Below, piece after piece: positions 24,146 through 33,696 of a stretch of 64,000 bases of DNA (the first letter of the stretch is position 1; every line of letters begins with the position of its first letter). Source of the DNA: Halorubrum sp. BOL3-1 (GTDB lineage: Archaea; Halobacteriota; Halobacteria; Halobacteriales; Haloferacaceae); assembly GCF_004114375.1 (NCBI RefSeq), contig NZ_CP034692.1, positions 1,798,001-1,862,000 on the forward strand, in the 5' to 3' direction. A program made the position numbers and the translations under genes. Below the pieces are notes generated by a model. That model ran no database searches. It worked only from the letters and a program-made list of their open reading frames with translations, and was not told the origin of the DNA.

Positions 24146-24381
24146 GTGTGGTGGCGCGTGCCGACGAGCGCCAGAAAGGGCGCGAGTCGCACGGGCGAGG
24201 GAGTCGCGAGCGGAGGGGCGACCGAAGGGAGCCCGGAGCGAGCGACGAGGTTGGGGAGGTGTGAGGTGTGGTTGCTGCGCCGAGCGGTGCGGGGCGGGAC
24301 TCGAAGGGAGTGTTCGTGTCGATCAGCGATTGGTAAGCAACTGCGTACGGCCGAGCGACTGGGGCTTCGGCGGTCGTGTCA
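24146..24381 (-). repeat. Structured dispersed repeat, copy B (shortened)
   Basis: On the minus strand this gap reads as the same element found at 2.05, 45.5 and 52.9 kb. It begins with ACCGCCGAAGCCCCAG and keeps CTTCGAGTCCC and CACCTCCCCAACCTCGTCGC, then GCGACTCCCTCGC, a GCGCC/GGCGC hairpin and GGCACGCGCCACC at its end. The first large hairpin is missing or strongly degraded, so the copy is short. The 290-bp gap holds no other gene. Its orientation relative to the flanking genes differs from copy A, so it is not a shared 3' UTR. Confidence 0.7.
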
Positions 24382-24410
24382 CAAAACGCTGATCGGTAGA
24401 CCCGAGTTTG

Positions 24411-25409
24411 TCACGCGACGGGCGTCCGTTCGACGACGGTACCGTCGACGGTCGGGTACTGCTCGACGATCTCGCCGCGATCGAGGTCGCCGTCCTCGAC
24501 CATCTCTTCGAGGAGCCACCACGCGATCTCGACGTGGTCCGACTTCGCGGTGTAGAACTCCTCGGGGACGCCGAGCGACTTGAACCGCTCGGCGTCTGCG
24601 AACGCCTTCCCGTAGACCAAGGTCCCGTCGTCGGTCACCTCGTCGAACTCGCGGCGGATGTTCTTCGCCATCCGCTTGAGCCGGTTCCGGTGTTGGGCGG
24701 CGTCTTTGAACACCGACGTACAGAAGTACACCTTCTCGTGGCTCGCCATGTCTTCGAGGATGGCGTCGTCTTTCGACCCCTCAACGGCGGACATGTGGCC
24801 CTCTTGGAGTTCGAACCCCTCCGCCTGCATCCGGCGGTAGTTCCCGTCGGACATCTCGAACTCGTTGATGTTACAGAAGTCGGCCGCGCCCTCGTCTAGG
24901 AACTCCAGGAACTCCGGCTCCGCGCGGATGCCGGGGATCTCGAAGGCGGGCGTGAGCCCCTCCTCGCGGGCGATATGGAGGATCTCTTCCCACTCGGTGC
25001 CGTGCATGTCGCCCCACATCTCTAAGGGCGGATGGAAGCGGATCTCGTCGAGACCGGCCTCCGAGAGGCGACGCATGTTCTCGCGGCCGCCCGTGATCCC
25101 GGTGTAGAGGTGGGTGTGGTGGTCCTCTCCGAACTCGTCTTTCAACAGTTCGAGATACCGGGTCGTCTTCGCCATCGCCTCCTGCGGCTCGCCGCCGGTG
25201 ATCGAGGTGCCGAGCGCGCTCATGCGCTTGGCCTCTTGAATCACGTCCTCGTCGGATTCGACCTTCCGCTCGTTGGCGTACACGTCGGTGACGTTCTTCC
25301 GGTTCTCTCCGAGGGGGCAGTAGAAGCAGTCCCGCTGGTCGCAGTAGCCGTAGACGAAAAGCACCATTTTCCCGCCCTTGGCGCACTGTTCACAGCCCTT
25401 GGAGATCAT
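24411..25409 (-). CDS. Radical SAM protein, unknown substrate
   Basis: A 332-residue radical SAM enzyme from the ATG at 25409 (MISKGCEQCAKGGKMVLFV); the frame continues upstream but with no haloarchaeal coding character. The [4Fe-4S] cluster motif is GYCDQRDCFYCPLG (CX4CX2C rather than the usual CX3CX2C). TSITGGEP is the SAM-binding GGE-type strand. Additional cysteines (FCNINEFE, YFCTS) may hold a second site. The family is conserved in archaea but I cannot name its product. It is preceded by a divergent lipoprotein gene and followed by repeat copy B. Confidence 0.85.
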   Translation of the reverse strand: MISKGCEQCAKGGKMVLFVYGYCDQRDCFYCPLGENRKNVTDVYANERKVESDEDVIQEAKRMSALGTSITGGEPQEAMAKTTRYLELLKDEFGEDHHTHLYTGITGGRENMRRLSEAGLDEIRFHPPLEMWGDMHGTEWEEILHIAREEGLTPAFEIPGIRAEPEFLEFLDEGAADFCNINEFEMSDGNYRRMQAEGFELQEGHMSAVEGSKDDAILEDMASHEKVYFCTSVFKDAAQHRNRLKRMAKNIRREFDEVTDDGTLVYGKAFADAERFKSLGVPEEFYTAKSDHVEIAWWLLEEMVEDGDLDRGEIVEQYPTVDGTVVERTPVA

Positions 25410-25576
25410 CTGCTTTCCCCTACCGGCCGCGGCCTGAAAAAGTGCCCGAACCGCGCGTTCCCGGGAGATCCGTTGGCACAGGTTCGAAGCCGGCGGCCGA
25501 CGGCGGGTCGAATCCCACCGGATCGTCGAACCGGCCGAACACAAAGTATGTACCGCCACCACCGAGACGCAGAGAT

Positions 25577-26287
25577 ATGAATCCCCGTGAGACCGTCGAT
25601 TCCGGCGACGAGAGCGGCTCGAAGACCGACGCGACCACCCGTCGGGGGGCGCTCGGACTCGCGGGCGCCGTCGGGCTGGCGAGTCTCGCCGGCTGTACCG
25701 CGCTCGACGTGGCGACCGGCGGGACGACCGAGTTCACCGCCGGCACCGCGACCGTCCCCGACGCGACGCTCTCCGAGACGGGGTACGAGCTGAACGACGT
25801 CTCCGAGGAGACCCTCAGCCGGGAGGTCGAGGCCGCCGGACAGACCCGCGAGGTCCGGGTGACGAACGCCGTTGCCGAGTACGACAAGGCGGTCGAGCTG
25901 TTCGACGAGCGCTATCAGGCCGCCGTCTTCGCGGCGGTGACGACGCCGCGGATCGAGGTGGCCGGACGAGCGCTCAACCCCGTCGCCGAGCTCGGCACGC
26001 GCGAGCGCGCGGAGCTCATCCTGCGGCGCTTCGAGAACGTCGGCGACCTGGAGCGCGGCTCGGAGTACACGACGACGGTCCTCGGGAGCGACGCCGACGT
26101 CGTCGTGTACACGGCGCAAGGCGAGGTCGAGGGCACCGGCGCGAGCGTCGAACTGGAGCTCCACGTCGGTGAACCGGTCTCGGTCGACGACGACTTCGTC
26201 CTCCCGCTCGCGGCGTACCCTGCCGCGTTCAGCGACGGCGAGAACGTTCGGTCGATGATGAACGGACTCGGACACGAGTCGGACTAG
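25577..26287 (+). CDS. Twin-arginine lipoprotein (DUF6517-like)
   Basis: A 236-residue exported lipoprotein. The signal starts at the ATG at 25577: TRRGALGLAGAVGLASLAGC shows a twin-arginine motif, a hydrophobic core and a lipobox cysteine, fitting Tat export and lipid anchoring outside the membrane. The mature domain (about 200 residues) is beta-rich and ends near MNGLGHESD. I recall such haloarchaeal proteins as DUF6517, but function is unknown. The 45 in-frame codons upstream are not favoured because the typical signal would be internal. Confidence 0.8.
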   Translation: MNPRETVDSGDESGSKTDATTRRGALGLAGAVGLASLAGCTALDVATGGTTEFTAGTATVPDATLSETGYELNDVSEETLSREVEAAGQTREVRVTNAVAEYDKAVELFDERYQAAVFAAVTTPRIEVAGRALNPVAELGTRERAELILRRFENVGDLERGSEYTTTVLGSDADVVVYTAQGEVEGTGASVELELHVGEPVSVDDDFVLPLAAYPAAFSDGENVRSMMNGLGHESD

Positions 26288-26392
26288 CGACCGCGCCACC
26301 GCCCGCGGTTCTCGTCTCGGCGGGTTCCGAAATCGCCGGGCGAGCGCGCCGGAGCCGAAAACATATGCCGACCCCTCGCGTACCTGCGACCG

Positions 26393-27502
26393 ATGCTGCT
26401 CGTCCTCTGCGTCGACCTCGACGACGACCTCGGCCGCAAGACGGGGATCCCCACGCCCGTCATCGGCGACGAGGACGTTACCGAGGCCGCGGCCGCGCTC
26501 GCGACCGCCGACCCCGAGGACTCCGACGTCAACGTCCTCTTTCAGGGCGTCAACGTCCACGACGAGCTGGCCGCCGAGGGCGAGGCCGTCGAGGTCGCGG
26601 CCGTCACCGGCGTCGACGGTCCCGACGTGAAGGCGAACCGCGCGGTCGGCAAAGAGGTCGACCGCGTCCTGGCCGAGCTGTCGACCGGCGAGGAGGTGTC
26701 CGCGGTCGTGATCACCGACGGCGCCCAAGACGAGTCCGTCCTCCCCGTGATCCGGTCGCGGATGCCGATCGACGGGATGCGCCGCGTCGTCGTCCGGCAG
26801 GCGCAGGACCTGGAATCGCTCTACTACACGATCAAGCAGGTGCTGGCCGACCCGGAGACCCGCGGGACGATCCTCATCCCGCTCGGCGTCCTCCTGTTGA
26901 TCTACCCGCTGGTCGTCGTCGCGAACCTCTTCGACGTCGCCGGCGCGGCGGTGCTCGGCATCCTCTCGGGCGCCGTCGGCCTCTACTCGCTGTTCCGCGG
27001 GCTGGGACTCGAAGAGACCGTCGACGGCGCCGCGGAGAGCGTCCGCAACGTCCTCTACACCGGGCGCGTGACCCTCGTCACCTACGTCGTCGCGCTCGCG
27101 CTCGTCGTCGTCGGTGGCGTTCAGGGGGTCGACACCGTCGACGCGGTCAGCGGCGTTCAGGGCGGATCGCTCGCCGCCGGCACCGCCCTCGCGGCGTTCG
27201 TCCACGGGTTCGTCCAGTGGCTCGGCGTCGCCGGCGTCACCTCCAGTCTCGGCCAGATAACCGACGAGTACCTCGCCGGGCGGTTCCGGTGGCGATACCT
27301 CAACGCGCCCTTCTACGTGGTTTCCATCGCCGTCGTGCTGTTCGCGGTCTCGGGCTTTTTCCTCCCGGATGCGTCGGGCGTGACGGCGCTCGGACTCTCG
27401 GAGTTGGCGATGGCGCTCGCGGCGGGAACGCTCATCGGCGTGTTGAGCACGCTCGCGTTCGCCGTCGCGGAGTCGCAACTCCCGTCGGCGGAGCCGGTGT
27501 GA
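26393..27502 (+). CDS. DUF373 family membrane protein
   Basis: A 369-residue protein. The soluble N-terminal domain (residues 1-150) begins MLLVLCVDLDDDLGRKTGIPTPV and has VVITDGAQDESVLPVIRSRMPIDGMRRVVV, the DUF373 pattern. It is followed by about six membrane helices from residue 160 on (GTILIPLGVLLLIYPLVVVA and later segments). The TATA-like AAACATATG sits 26 bp before the ATG, so it is leaderless. Function is unknown; nucleotide or metal sensing coupled to the membrane has been suggested by its shape, which is inference only. It converges on the neighbouring membrane protein gene. Confidence 0.88.
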   Translation: MLLVLCVDLDDDLGRKTGIPTPVIGDEDVTEAAAALATADPEDSDVNVLFQGVNVHDELAAEGEAVEVAAVTGVDGPDVKANRAVGKEVDRVLAELSTGEEVSAVVITDGAQDESVLPVIRSRMPIDGMRRVVVRQAQDLESLYYTIKQVLADPETRGTILIPLGVLLLIYPLVVVANLFDVAGAAVLGILSGAVGLYSLFRGLGLEETVDGAAESVRNVLYTGRVTLVTYVVALALVVVGGVQGVDTVDAVSGVQGGSLAAGTALAAFVHGFVQWLGVAGVTSSLGQITDEYLAGRFRWRYLNAPFYVVSIAVVLFAVSGFFLPDASGVTALGLSELAMALAAGTLIGVLSTLAFAVAESQLPSAEPV

Positions 27503-27538
27503 AAAGGGGCGTTCGCGGGACGGAGAGAGACCGACCGG

Positions 27539-28552
27539 TCAGCGCGGCGTCCAGGAGTCGCAGGCCTCCATGTCGTCCATGACCTCGTCGTAGTGCGCAC
27601 AGTAGGGACGCATTCCGTCGTCGGTCCGGACGTAGTCGAACTTCGCGCAGTTGCCGCAGTAGGCGTCGCCAGGGCCGTCCCGCGCGGCGGGGGATCCGGG
27701 CGAGGGCGCGGCGTCGGGCGTCGCCGGCGACGACGGGGCGTCGGTCGGTCCGGCGTCGTCGAGCGGCGAGGTGATGTCGGTGTCGGCGCTGCCGCCGTCG
27801 CTCACGCCCGGCGAGCCGGGACCGGAGCGAGCGTCCGTTCCGGTGCGGTCGTTCGTTCCGCGCGAACGCTCCGATGAAGACGGGGGCGAGTCGTCCGGCG
27901 AAGACGCGGTCGGCGCCCCCGACGAGGCGCCCGCGGAGTCGCCGCCGGGACGGTTCGTCTGAGTCTCGACGTCGCCGTCGGGGGTCCCGCCGAGGAGCCC
28001 GACGCCGCCGCGGCTCCCGAGCTGTTCGCGGGGGACCTCGACGACCTTCGTCTCGCCTTTGTGCGTCACCTCCATCGAGACGGTGCCGCCGGGGTCGTTG
28101 CGGGTTTTGAAGTTGGCGACGCCGACGAACACGCTCCACAGCGCCGTCGCGGCGCCGAGGAAGTAGACCCCCGCGGTCGGCAGGGTGAGGTCGGTCAGCT
28201 CCGGGCGCGGCCCGCCCACCCACTGCTGGGGGTACGCGTGCGCGAACAGCGCCACACCGAGACACATGACGGCCGCGCCGACGACCGCCGCGGCGTAGGT
28301 GGGACGGTCGGCCGGCAGGACAGCCATCACGCCGAGCAACACGAGGGGGACGCCCACGCCGCCGAGGATTCCGCCGAGTTCGCGGGCCGCGCCCGCGGAG
28401 TAGCCCGCCGGCACCGCCACCTCGGCCGCCACGAGGATCCCAGCGACGGCGAGCAACGCGCCCGCGACGAAGGAACCCACACCGAGATAGAGCCAACGCG
28501 GGTCGACCCCGGAGCGCCCCCGTCCGCCGTACGCCTCCGAGAGACTGGTCAT
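27539..28552 (-). CDS. Haloarchaeal membrane protein with C-terminal zinc-binding motif (DUF7139-like)
   Basis: A 337-residue protein. The first ~140 residues hold four hydrophobic segments (LYLGVGSFVAGALLAVAGIL, LGGVGVPLVLLGVMAVL, AAVVGAAVMCLGVALFAH and GVYFLGAATALWSVFVGVA). A long low-complexity Ser/Pro/Gly/Asp linker follows (residues ~200-285). The extreme C-terminus has CGNCAKFDYVRTDDGMRPYCAHYDE and MEACDSW, four cysteines plus a histidine that may bind zinc. This layout is a known haloarchaeal family of unknown function. The linker is hydrophilic and disordered, placing the zinc knob away from the membrane. Confidence 0.78.
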   Translation of the reverse strand: MTSLSEAYGGRGRSGVDPRWLYLGVGSFVAGALLAVAGILVAAEVAVPAGYSAGAARELGGILGGVGVPLVLLGVMAVLPADRPTYAAAVVGAAVMCLGVALFAHAYPQQWVGGPRPELTDLTLPTAGVYFLGAATALWSVFVGVANFKTRNDPGGTVSMEVTHKGETKVVEVPREQLGSRGGVGLLGGTPDGDVETQTNRPGGDSAGASSGAPTASSPDDSPPSSSERSRGTNDRTGTDARSGPGSPGVSDGGSADTDITSPLDDAGPTDAPSSPATPDAAPSPGSPAARDGPGDAYCGNCAKFDYVRTDDGMRPYCAHYDEVMDDMEACDSWTPR

Positions 28553-28660
28553 AATCCGAGTACGTCGTCCTCCCTGAAAACAGTATGTCAGACGTTCGCC
28601 AGCGACGCGCGACGGAGCGGGGTCGAGAGGACGGAGTCGGCGGCCTCGGACCCGCCTCGC

Positions 28661-29722
28661 TCAGATCAGCGCGTCGACGTCGACGTGGGCGCCGAGCAGC
28701 TCGGCCATCCGGTCGACCGTCCCAACGTCGCGCGTGCGCCCGCCGCGGACGACCGACTCGGCGCGGTCGATGGTGGTGACCGTGTCGGTGTTCACCGCCA
28801 GCACGGGTTTACCGGCGTCCGCGGCCTTTCCCAGCACCGCACCCGGGGGGCGGTGGCCCCCGGTGAGGACGAGGCAGGCGACCCCCGAGGCGTCGAGCGC
28901 GGCGGTCTGGACATCGGCGCGGTCGCCGCCGGTAATGACGGCGGCGTCGCGGGCGCGCCGGAAGTACCGCAACGCCTCGTCGCCGCCCATCGCGCCGACG
29001 AGGAAGCGCTCGACGAACGCGTCCGTCGGCGCGTCGGTGAGCAGCTCGGCGCCAAGCTCGTCGGCCAGCTCCCCGACGGTGACGCCCGCCAGCTCCTTCT
29101 CGTAGGGGAGCGCGCCGGAGACCGTGATACCCTTCGATTCGAGGAACGGAATCCCGTCCTGGTCGAGCGACTCGAAGGCGTCGTCGGACACCTTGTTGAA
29201 CAGGACGCCGGCGAGGCGGTCACCGAACGCGTCGGCGGCCGCCAGCACCTCGTCGAGGTCGTTCGGCGAGCCGTACTCGGCGACGAGGACGACGCGCGCG
29301 TCGAGCAGCTCCGCCACGTCGACGTCGGTGAGGTCGACGACGCCGCCCGTGGTCCAACTGCCGCCACCCTCGACGAACACGCGGTCGCGGTCGGCGGCGA
29401 TCCCGTCGTACTCCTCGCGGATCCGGTCGCGGAGCGCGTCCGGGTCCTCGGTGCCGCGGATCGCACCCTCGACGAACGTGGGGGAGTAGACGACCGGTTC
29501 CATCTGGTGCATCTCGGCGTCGAGACCGAGCACTTCGCGGGCCAACATCGGGTCCTGGTCGAGCGTCTTGCCGACGTTCGACTGGAGCCGGGTGCCCTTC
29601 GGCTTCATGTAGCCGACGCCGCGGTCGCGGTCGGCGGCCAGTCGCGCCAAGGCGACGGTGATCGCTGTCTTTCCGGCGCTGTCTCCGGTCGCGGTGACGA
29701 GTGTCGTGGGTGTGTCAGTCAT
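28661..29722 (-). CDS. Phosphotransacetylase-like / BioD-type P-loop protein with DRTGG-like domain
   Basis: A 353-residue protein whose N-terminal half resembles the dethiobiotin-synthetase-like P-loop module of bacterial Pta: TLVTATGDSAGKTAITVALARL (residues 8-29) and later VFVEGGGSW. The C-terminal half (about 210-350) matches DRTGG-type regulatory domains (FLVGAMGG, AVITGGDRADVQTAALD, LVLTGGHRPPGAVLGKAAD). The catalytic phosphotransacetylase domain itself is absent, so it is a regulatory or partner protein rather than an enzyme. The first 8 bp overlap the acd gene, so it probably modulates acetate/acetyl-CoA metabolism with it. Confidence 0.82.
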   Translation of the reverse strand: MTDTPTTLVTATGDSAGKTAITVALARLAADRDRGVGYMKPKGTRLQSNVGKTLDQDPMLAREVLGLDAEMHQMEPVVYSPTFVEGAIRGTEDPDALRDRIREEYDGIAADRDRVFVEGGGSWTTGGVVDLTDVDVAELLDARVVLVAEYGSPNDLDEVLAAADAFGDRLAGVLFNKVSDDAFESLDQDGIPFLESKGITVSGALPYEKELAGVTVGELADELGAELLTDAPTDAFVERFLVGAMGGDEALRYFRRARDAAVITGGDRADVQTAALDASGVACLVLTGGHRPPGAVLGKAADAGKPVLAVNTDTVTTIDRAESVVRGGRTRDVGTVDRMAELLGAHVDVDALI

Positions 29723-31877
29723 TGTCGAGTACCTCCGGGTCGGGTTCGGCTGCGTCGGCGTCGTCCGAGTCGAGTTCCTCGGGATCGACGGTGAGTCTCA
29801 CGTCGACGGCGGCGGCGTTCGTGCCGCCGTCTCCGTCGGGCAGTGCGACGAGGGGGTTGATGTCGAGTTCTAAGATCGCCGGGAAGTCGGTGACCAACTG
29901 CGAGAGCCGGCCGATCGTCTCGACGACGGCGTCGATGTCGACCGGGTCGCGGCCGCGGGCGCCCCGCAATAGCGGCGCCGACTGGATCTCCTCGGTCATC
30001 TCGCGGGCCTCCGGCTCCGAGACGGGCGCGACGCGGAAGGTGGTGTCCTCCATCACCTCCACGAAGATGCCGCCCAGTCCGAACATCAGCAGCGGCCCGA
30101 ACTGCGGGTCGCGGTTCATGCCGACGATCGTCTCGACGCCGTCGTCGAGATCGACCATCTCCTGGACCTGGACGCCGAGGACGGTCGCGTCCGGCTGGTA
30201 GTTGTGCGCGCGGGTTATGAGGTCCTCGTAGGTGTCGACAACGTCTTCGTCCGCGACCCCGACGGCGACGCCGCCGATGTCGGACTTGTGCAGGATGTCC
30301 GGCGAGACGATCTTCATGACGACGTCGCCGTCGACGCCCGCGGCGACCTCCCGGGCGCGCTCGGGCGAATCGACGATCTCGCCGCCGGGGGTGGGGATGC
30401 CGTAGGCGTCGAGCAGTTCCATCGCCTCGACGCCCAGGCGGTTGTCGTCGCGCTCGCGGACCGTCCCGAGGATCTCGCGAGCGCGCTCGCGGTCGACGTC
30501 GAACGACATCGGCTCGGCGTACTCGCGTTCCTTGACGTCGCGGTATGCCGACAGCGTCGCGAGGCTGTCGACGGCGCGCGCGGGGTCGAAGTAGCAGGGG
30601 ATCCCCTGCGCCTGGAGCTTCTGTTTCGGCTCCCGGGTCCGGTCGCCGCCCATCAGGCAGGCGGCGACGGGGGCATCCATCTCGGCGCTCACGTCGGTGA
30701 TCGCGTCCGCCAGCTCGTCGAAGTCGATCGTCGCGGTCGGCGCGGCCAACACGAGGGCGGCCCCGACGTTATCGTCGCTGACGGTGATTTCGAGCGCCTC
30801 CCGGAACCGGTCGACGTCGGCGTCTCCGATCACGTCGACCGGGTTGTGGATGTTCGCCTCCGCGGGCATCGACTCCGCGAGCCGGTCGCTCGTCTCCCGG
30901 GTGAACGACGCCATGTCGAGGTCGGCGTCACCGACCGCGTCGGTCGCCATCACGCCCGGCCCGCCGGCGTTCGTGACGATCGCGACGCTGTCGGTGTCGG
31001 GCAGCGGCTGGCTCCCGAGGATGCCGGCGGCGTCGAACAGCTCGTCGACCGACTCCGCGCGGATGACGCCGGCCTGGTCGAGACCGGCCTCGTACGCCTT
31101 GTCGGAGCCGGCGAGCGTCCCCGTGTGCGAGGAGGCGGCCTGCGCGCCGGCGCTCGTTCGTCCAGACTTCACCGCGACGATCGGCGTGTCCTGCGTCGTC
31201 TCGCGGGCGGTCTCGATGAACTCGCGGCCGTCCTCGATCCCCTCGAGGTAGCCGATGATCACGTCGGTCTCCCCGTCGTCGCCCCAGTGGTCGACGAAGT
31301 CGGTCTCGTCTAAGACGGCCTTGTTCCCGAGCGAGACGACGTCTTTGAATCCGATTCCGTTGTCATTGGCCCAGTCGAGGACCGCGGTGACGAACGCGCC
31401 GGACTGGCTCATGAAGGAGAGTCCGCCCGGAAGCGCGTTCTCCGGGCCGAACGTCGCGTTCATTCCCGAGGGCGTCGACATGATCCCCAGGCTGTTGGGA
31501 CCGACGAGGTCGAGGTCGTACTCGTCGGCTAGCTCCGCGAGGCGTCGCTCCCTCGCGGCCCCCTCTTCTCCCGTCTCACCGAACCCGGCGGTGATCACGA
31601 CGACGTTGCGAACGCCGGCCTCGCCGCACGCCTCGATCGCGTCCAACACGATCGAGGGCGGCACGACGACAACGGCGACGTCGGCGTCCGCGTCGGCCAC
31701 GTCGTCGACGCAAGGCGTCCCGAGCACATCGTCGTAGTTCGGGTTGACGGGGACCGTGTCGCCGTCGAAGTCGTCGAGGAGATTCGACGTGACGGCGCGC
31801 CCGACGGCGCCCTCGCGGGCGGTCGCGCCGACGACGGCGACCCGATCCGGGTCGAACAGCTCGTTGAGCGTACCCAT
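29715..31877 (-). CDS. acd: Acetate--CoA ligase (ADP-forming)
   Basis: A 720-residue fused alpha/beta ADP-forming acetyl-CoA synthetase, the main archaeal way to make ATP from acetyl-CoA. The N-terminal CoA-binding domain is VAVVGATAREGAVG, then VVVITAGFGE and the succinyl-CoA-ligase-like block with SFMSQSGAFVTAVLDW and VSLGNKAVLDETDF. The C-terminal ATP-grasp part has YGIPTPGGEIVDSPE, VMKIVSPDILHKSDIGGVAVGV and LELDINPLVALPDG. ATG 31877 is preferred over the adjacent TTG. Downstream is the overlapping DRTGG-type gene. Confidence 0.93.
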   Translation of the reverse strand: MGTLNELFDPDRVAVVGATAREGAVGRAVTSNLLDDFDGDTVPVNPNYDDVLGTPCVDDVADADADVAVVVVPPSIVLDAIEACGEAGVRNVVVITAGFGETGEEGAARERRLAELADEYDLDLVGPNSLGIMSTPSGMNATFGPENALPGGLSFMSQSGAFVTAVLDWANDNGIGFKDVVSLGNKAVLDETDFVDHWGDDGETDVIIGYLEGIEDGREFIETARETTQDTPIVAVKSGRTSAGAQAASSHTGTLAGSDKAYEAGLDQAGVIRAESVDELFDAAGILGSQPLPDTDSVAIVTNAGGPGVMATDAVGDADLDMASFTRETSDRLAESMPAEANIHNPVDVIGDADVDRFREALEITVSDDNVGAALVLAAPTATIDFDELADAITDVSAEMDAPVAACLMGGDRTREPKQKLQAQGIPCYFDPARAVDSLATLSAYRDVKEREYAEPMSFDVDRERAREILGTVRERDDNRLGVEAMELLDAYGIPTPGGEIVDSPERAREVAAGVDGDVVMKIVSPDILHKSDIGGVAVGVADEDVVDTYEDLITRAHNYQPDATVLGVQVQEMVDLDDGVETIVGMNRDPQFGPLLMFGLGGIFVEVMEDTTFRVAPVSEPEAREMTEEIQSAPLLRGARGRDPVDIDAVVETIGRLSQLVTDFPAILELDINPLVALPDGDGGTNAAAVDVRLTVDPEELDSDDADAAEPDPEVLDND

Positions 31878-31966
31878 CAAGGCGTGAGTACGCGAAGCGA
31901 CGGCTTAAGATCGGTGGGAGGTTCTTCGAAATCGGAGTCAACGGTGAACGATCGATCGGGTTTCGG

Positions 31967-33592
31967 TCACTCGTCTGTCGATCCCGGCGGTGAGTCAGGG
32001 ACGGCGTCGGAGCCGACGGCGTCGCGCTCCGCGGCGGCTTTCGGGTCGGAGGTCGACGCCGCCGCGCCACCGTCTGGTTCGGCCGCTGTCGGTCCGCTCT
32101 CGGAGGCCGCCGGCATCCCCCGGTCCGCCGCCGGGGAGGACGGTTCGCAGTCGGCGTCGGGGACGCTGACGGTCACCTCGTTGCCGCCGGCGCCTGTGTC
32201 GAACGCCAGGTCCCCGCCGGAGCGGTCCGCGATCCAGTAAACGAGCCACAGCCCCATTCCGCCGGTGTGTGTGAGGTCGTCCATCTTCCACCGGTCGGTG
32301 ATGGGGTCCCGCTCGGCCGGCGGGATCGGCGGCGCGTTGTCCCGAACCGCGATCTCGACGCGGTCGGCGGGAGCCGTGACCTCGACCTCGACCGTCGGGG
32401 TCGCCTCCGCGTGTTCGATCGCGTTCTCGATCAGCTCCGCGATCGCGTAGTCGAGTTCGGGATGGGTGAACGCCCGCGCGTCGTCCGGACAGGAGACGGA
32501 CACCTCCACGCGCGAGTCGCTCGGGTCCCCGACGGCGTCCGCGACCGCGCTCTCGACGAGCGGCGCGACGCGGAGCGGCTGCGGGGGTTCATGCTGCCGG
32601 AGCAGGTCGATCACGCCGCGCTGCTTTTCGGCCGTGGTCAACAGGTCGTCGGCGACCCGCCGGACCGTCTCCGCGTGGTCGATCAGGTCGGCGGCGAGTT
32701 CGGCCACGTCCGCGTGGGGGGCGTCGGGGCCGTCGGACGTCGACGACGACGTTTCGACGGCGTCGTCGAGCCGGTCGACGATCCGCTCCGCGGTGCCGTC
32801 GACGATGTTCATGTCGTTGCGGATCGTGTGCCGGAGCAGGTTGTCCATCACCGTGAGCTGGCGCTCCCGGCGGTACTCGTCGGTGACGTCGCGGGCGAAC
32901 CCGGTGACTGCGACGACCTCACCGTCCTCGATCACGGGGCGGCCGGGCACCCTGACCCAGCTCGTCGGCCCGTCGGGAGAGCCGATCCGGTAGTCGAGGC
33001 TCGTGGACTCACCGGCCGAGAGCCGCTCCATCGCGCGCTCGACGGCAGGACGATCCTCGGGATGGACCGCCTCCAAGAACACCTGCGGCCGCCGTTCGAG
33101 CGCGTCGGGTTCGGTCCCGAACACCGACTCGACCGCCCCGTTGACGAACAGCAGCTCGGTCCAGTCGGCGTCGAACATCCACAGCACGTCCGGCGACGTC
33201 GACGCGATGGTCTCCAAGCGCCGCCGGGACTCGACTTCGAGCGTCACGTCGCGGGAACTCAACGCGTAGCTGTCGAGTCCGGTCTCGGCGGGCGGGAACA
33301 CGCGCGTGCGGAACCACACCCAGTCGCCGTCCGCGGTCGCGTAGCGGTACTCCAGCGGGGAGTCCGACCGCGTTCCGTCGGCGACGAGGGACTCGAAGGC
33401 GGCTCGGACGCGGTCGACGTCGTCCGGGTGGACCAGATCGAACGCGTCCGTCCCGACGAGGTCCTCGGGGTCGAACCCGAGCAGGTCGCGGGTGGCCGCG
33501 TTGAGGTACCGGAACCGTCCCGCCTCGTCGATCACCGCGATCTTGTCTTGCGCGAGGTCGACGAGGGTCTCTGGCTCCGGCGAGCGAGACAT
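31967..33592 (-). CDS. PAS-sensor histidine kinase
   Basis: A 541-residue soluble kinase. Two PAS domains lie at about residues 10-125 (KIAVIDEAGRFRYLN) and 130-250 (SPDVLWMFDADWTELLFVN, then MERLSAGESTSLDYRI). The H-box is MDNLLRHTIRNDMN and the ATPase region has ELIENAIEHAE, IAVRDNAPPIP and TGGMGLWLVYW. There is no membrane segment, so it senses a cytoplasmic or redox signal. The C-terminal ~80 residues are low-complexity. ATG 33592 is chosen; 33601 (three codons upstream, MSYMSRS) is equally possible, with a TATA-like GGTTATACG about 20 bp upstream. No response regulator is adjacent. Confidence 0.88.
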   Translation of the reverse strand: MSRSPEPETLVDLAQDKIAVIDEAGRFRYLNAATRDLLGFDPEDLVGTDAFDLVHPDDVDRVRAAFESLVADGTRSDSPLEYRYATADGDWVWFRTRVFPPAETGLDSYALSSRDVTLEVESRRRLETIASTSPDVLWMFDADWTELLFVNGAVESVFGTEPDALERRPQVFLEAVHPEDRPAVERAMERLSAGESTSLDYRIGSPDGPTSWVRVPGRPVIEDGEVVAVTGFARDVTDEYRRERQLTVMDNLLRHTIRNDMNIVDGTAERIVDRLDDAVETSSSTSDGPDAPHADVAELAADLIDHAETVRRVADDLLTTAEKQRGVIDLLRQHEPPQPLRVAPLVESAVADAVGDPSDSRVEVSVSCPDDARAFTHPELDYAIAELIENAIEHAEATPTVEVEVTAPADRVEIAVRDNAPPIPPAERDPITDRWKMDDLTHTGGMGLWLVYWIADRSGGDLAFDTGAGGNEVTVSVPDADCEPSSPAADRGMPAASESGPTAAEPDGGAAASTSDPKAAAERDAVGSDAVPDSPPGSTDE

Positions 33593-33696
33593 GTAAGACA
33601 TCTTCGCGAACGGGCGTATAACCTTGACCGTGCGATTATCACGTTCGAAATTCATCGCCGTTCGGTGCGAACCCGAGCTTCGCGTCGGGAGACCGG

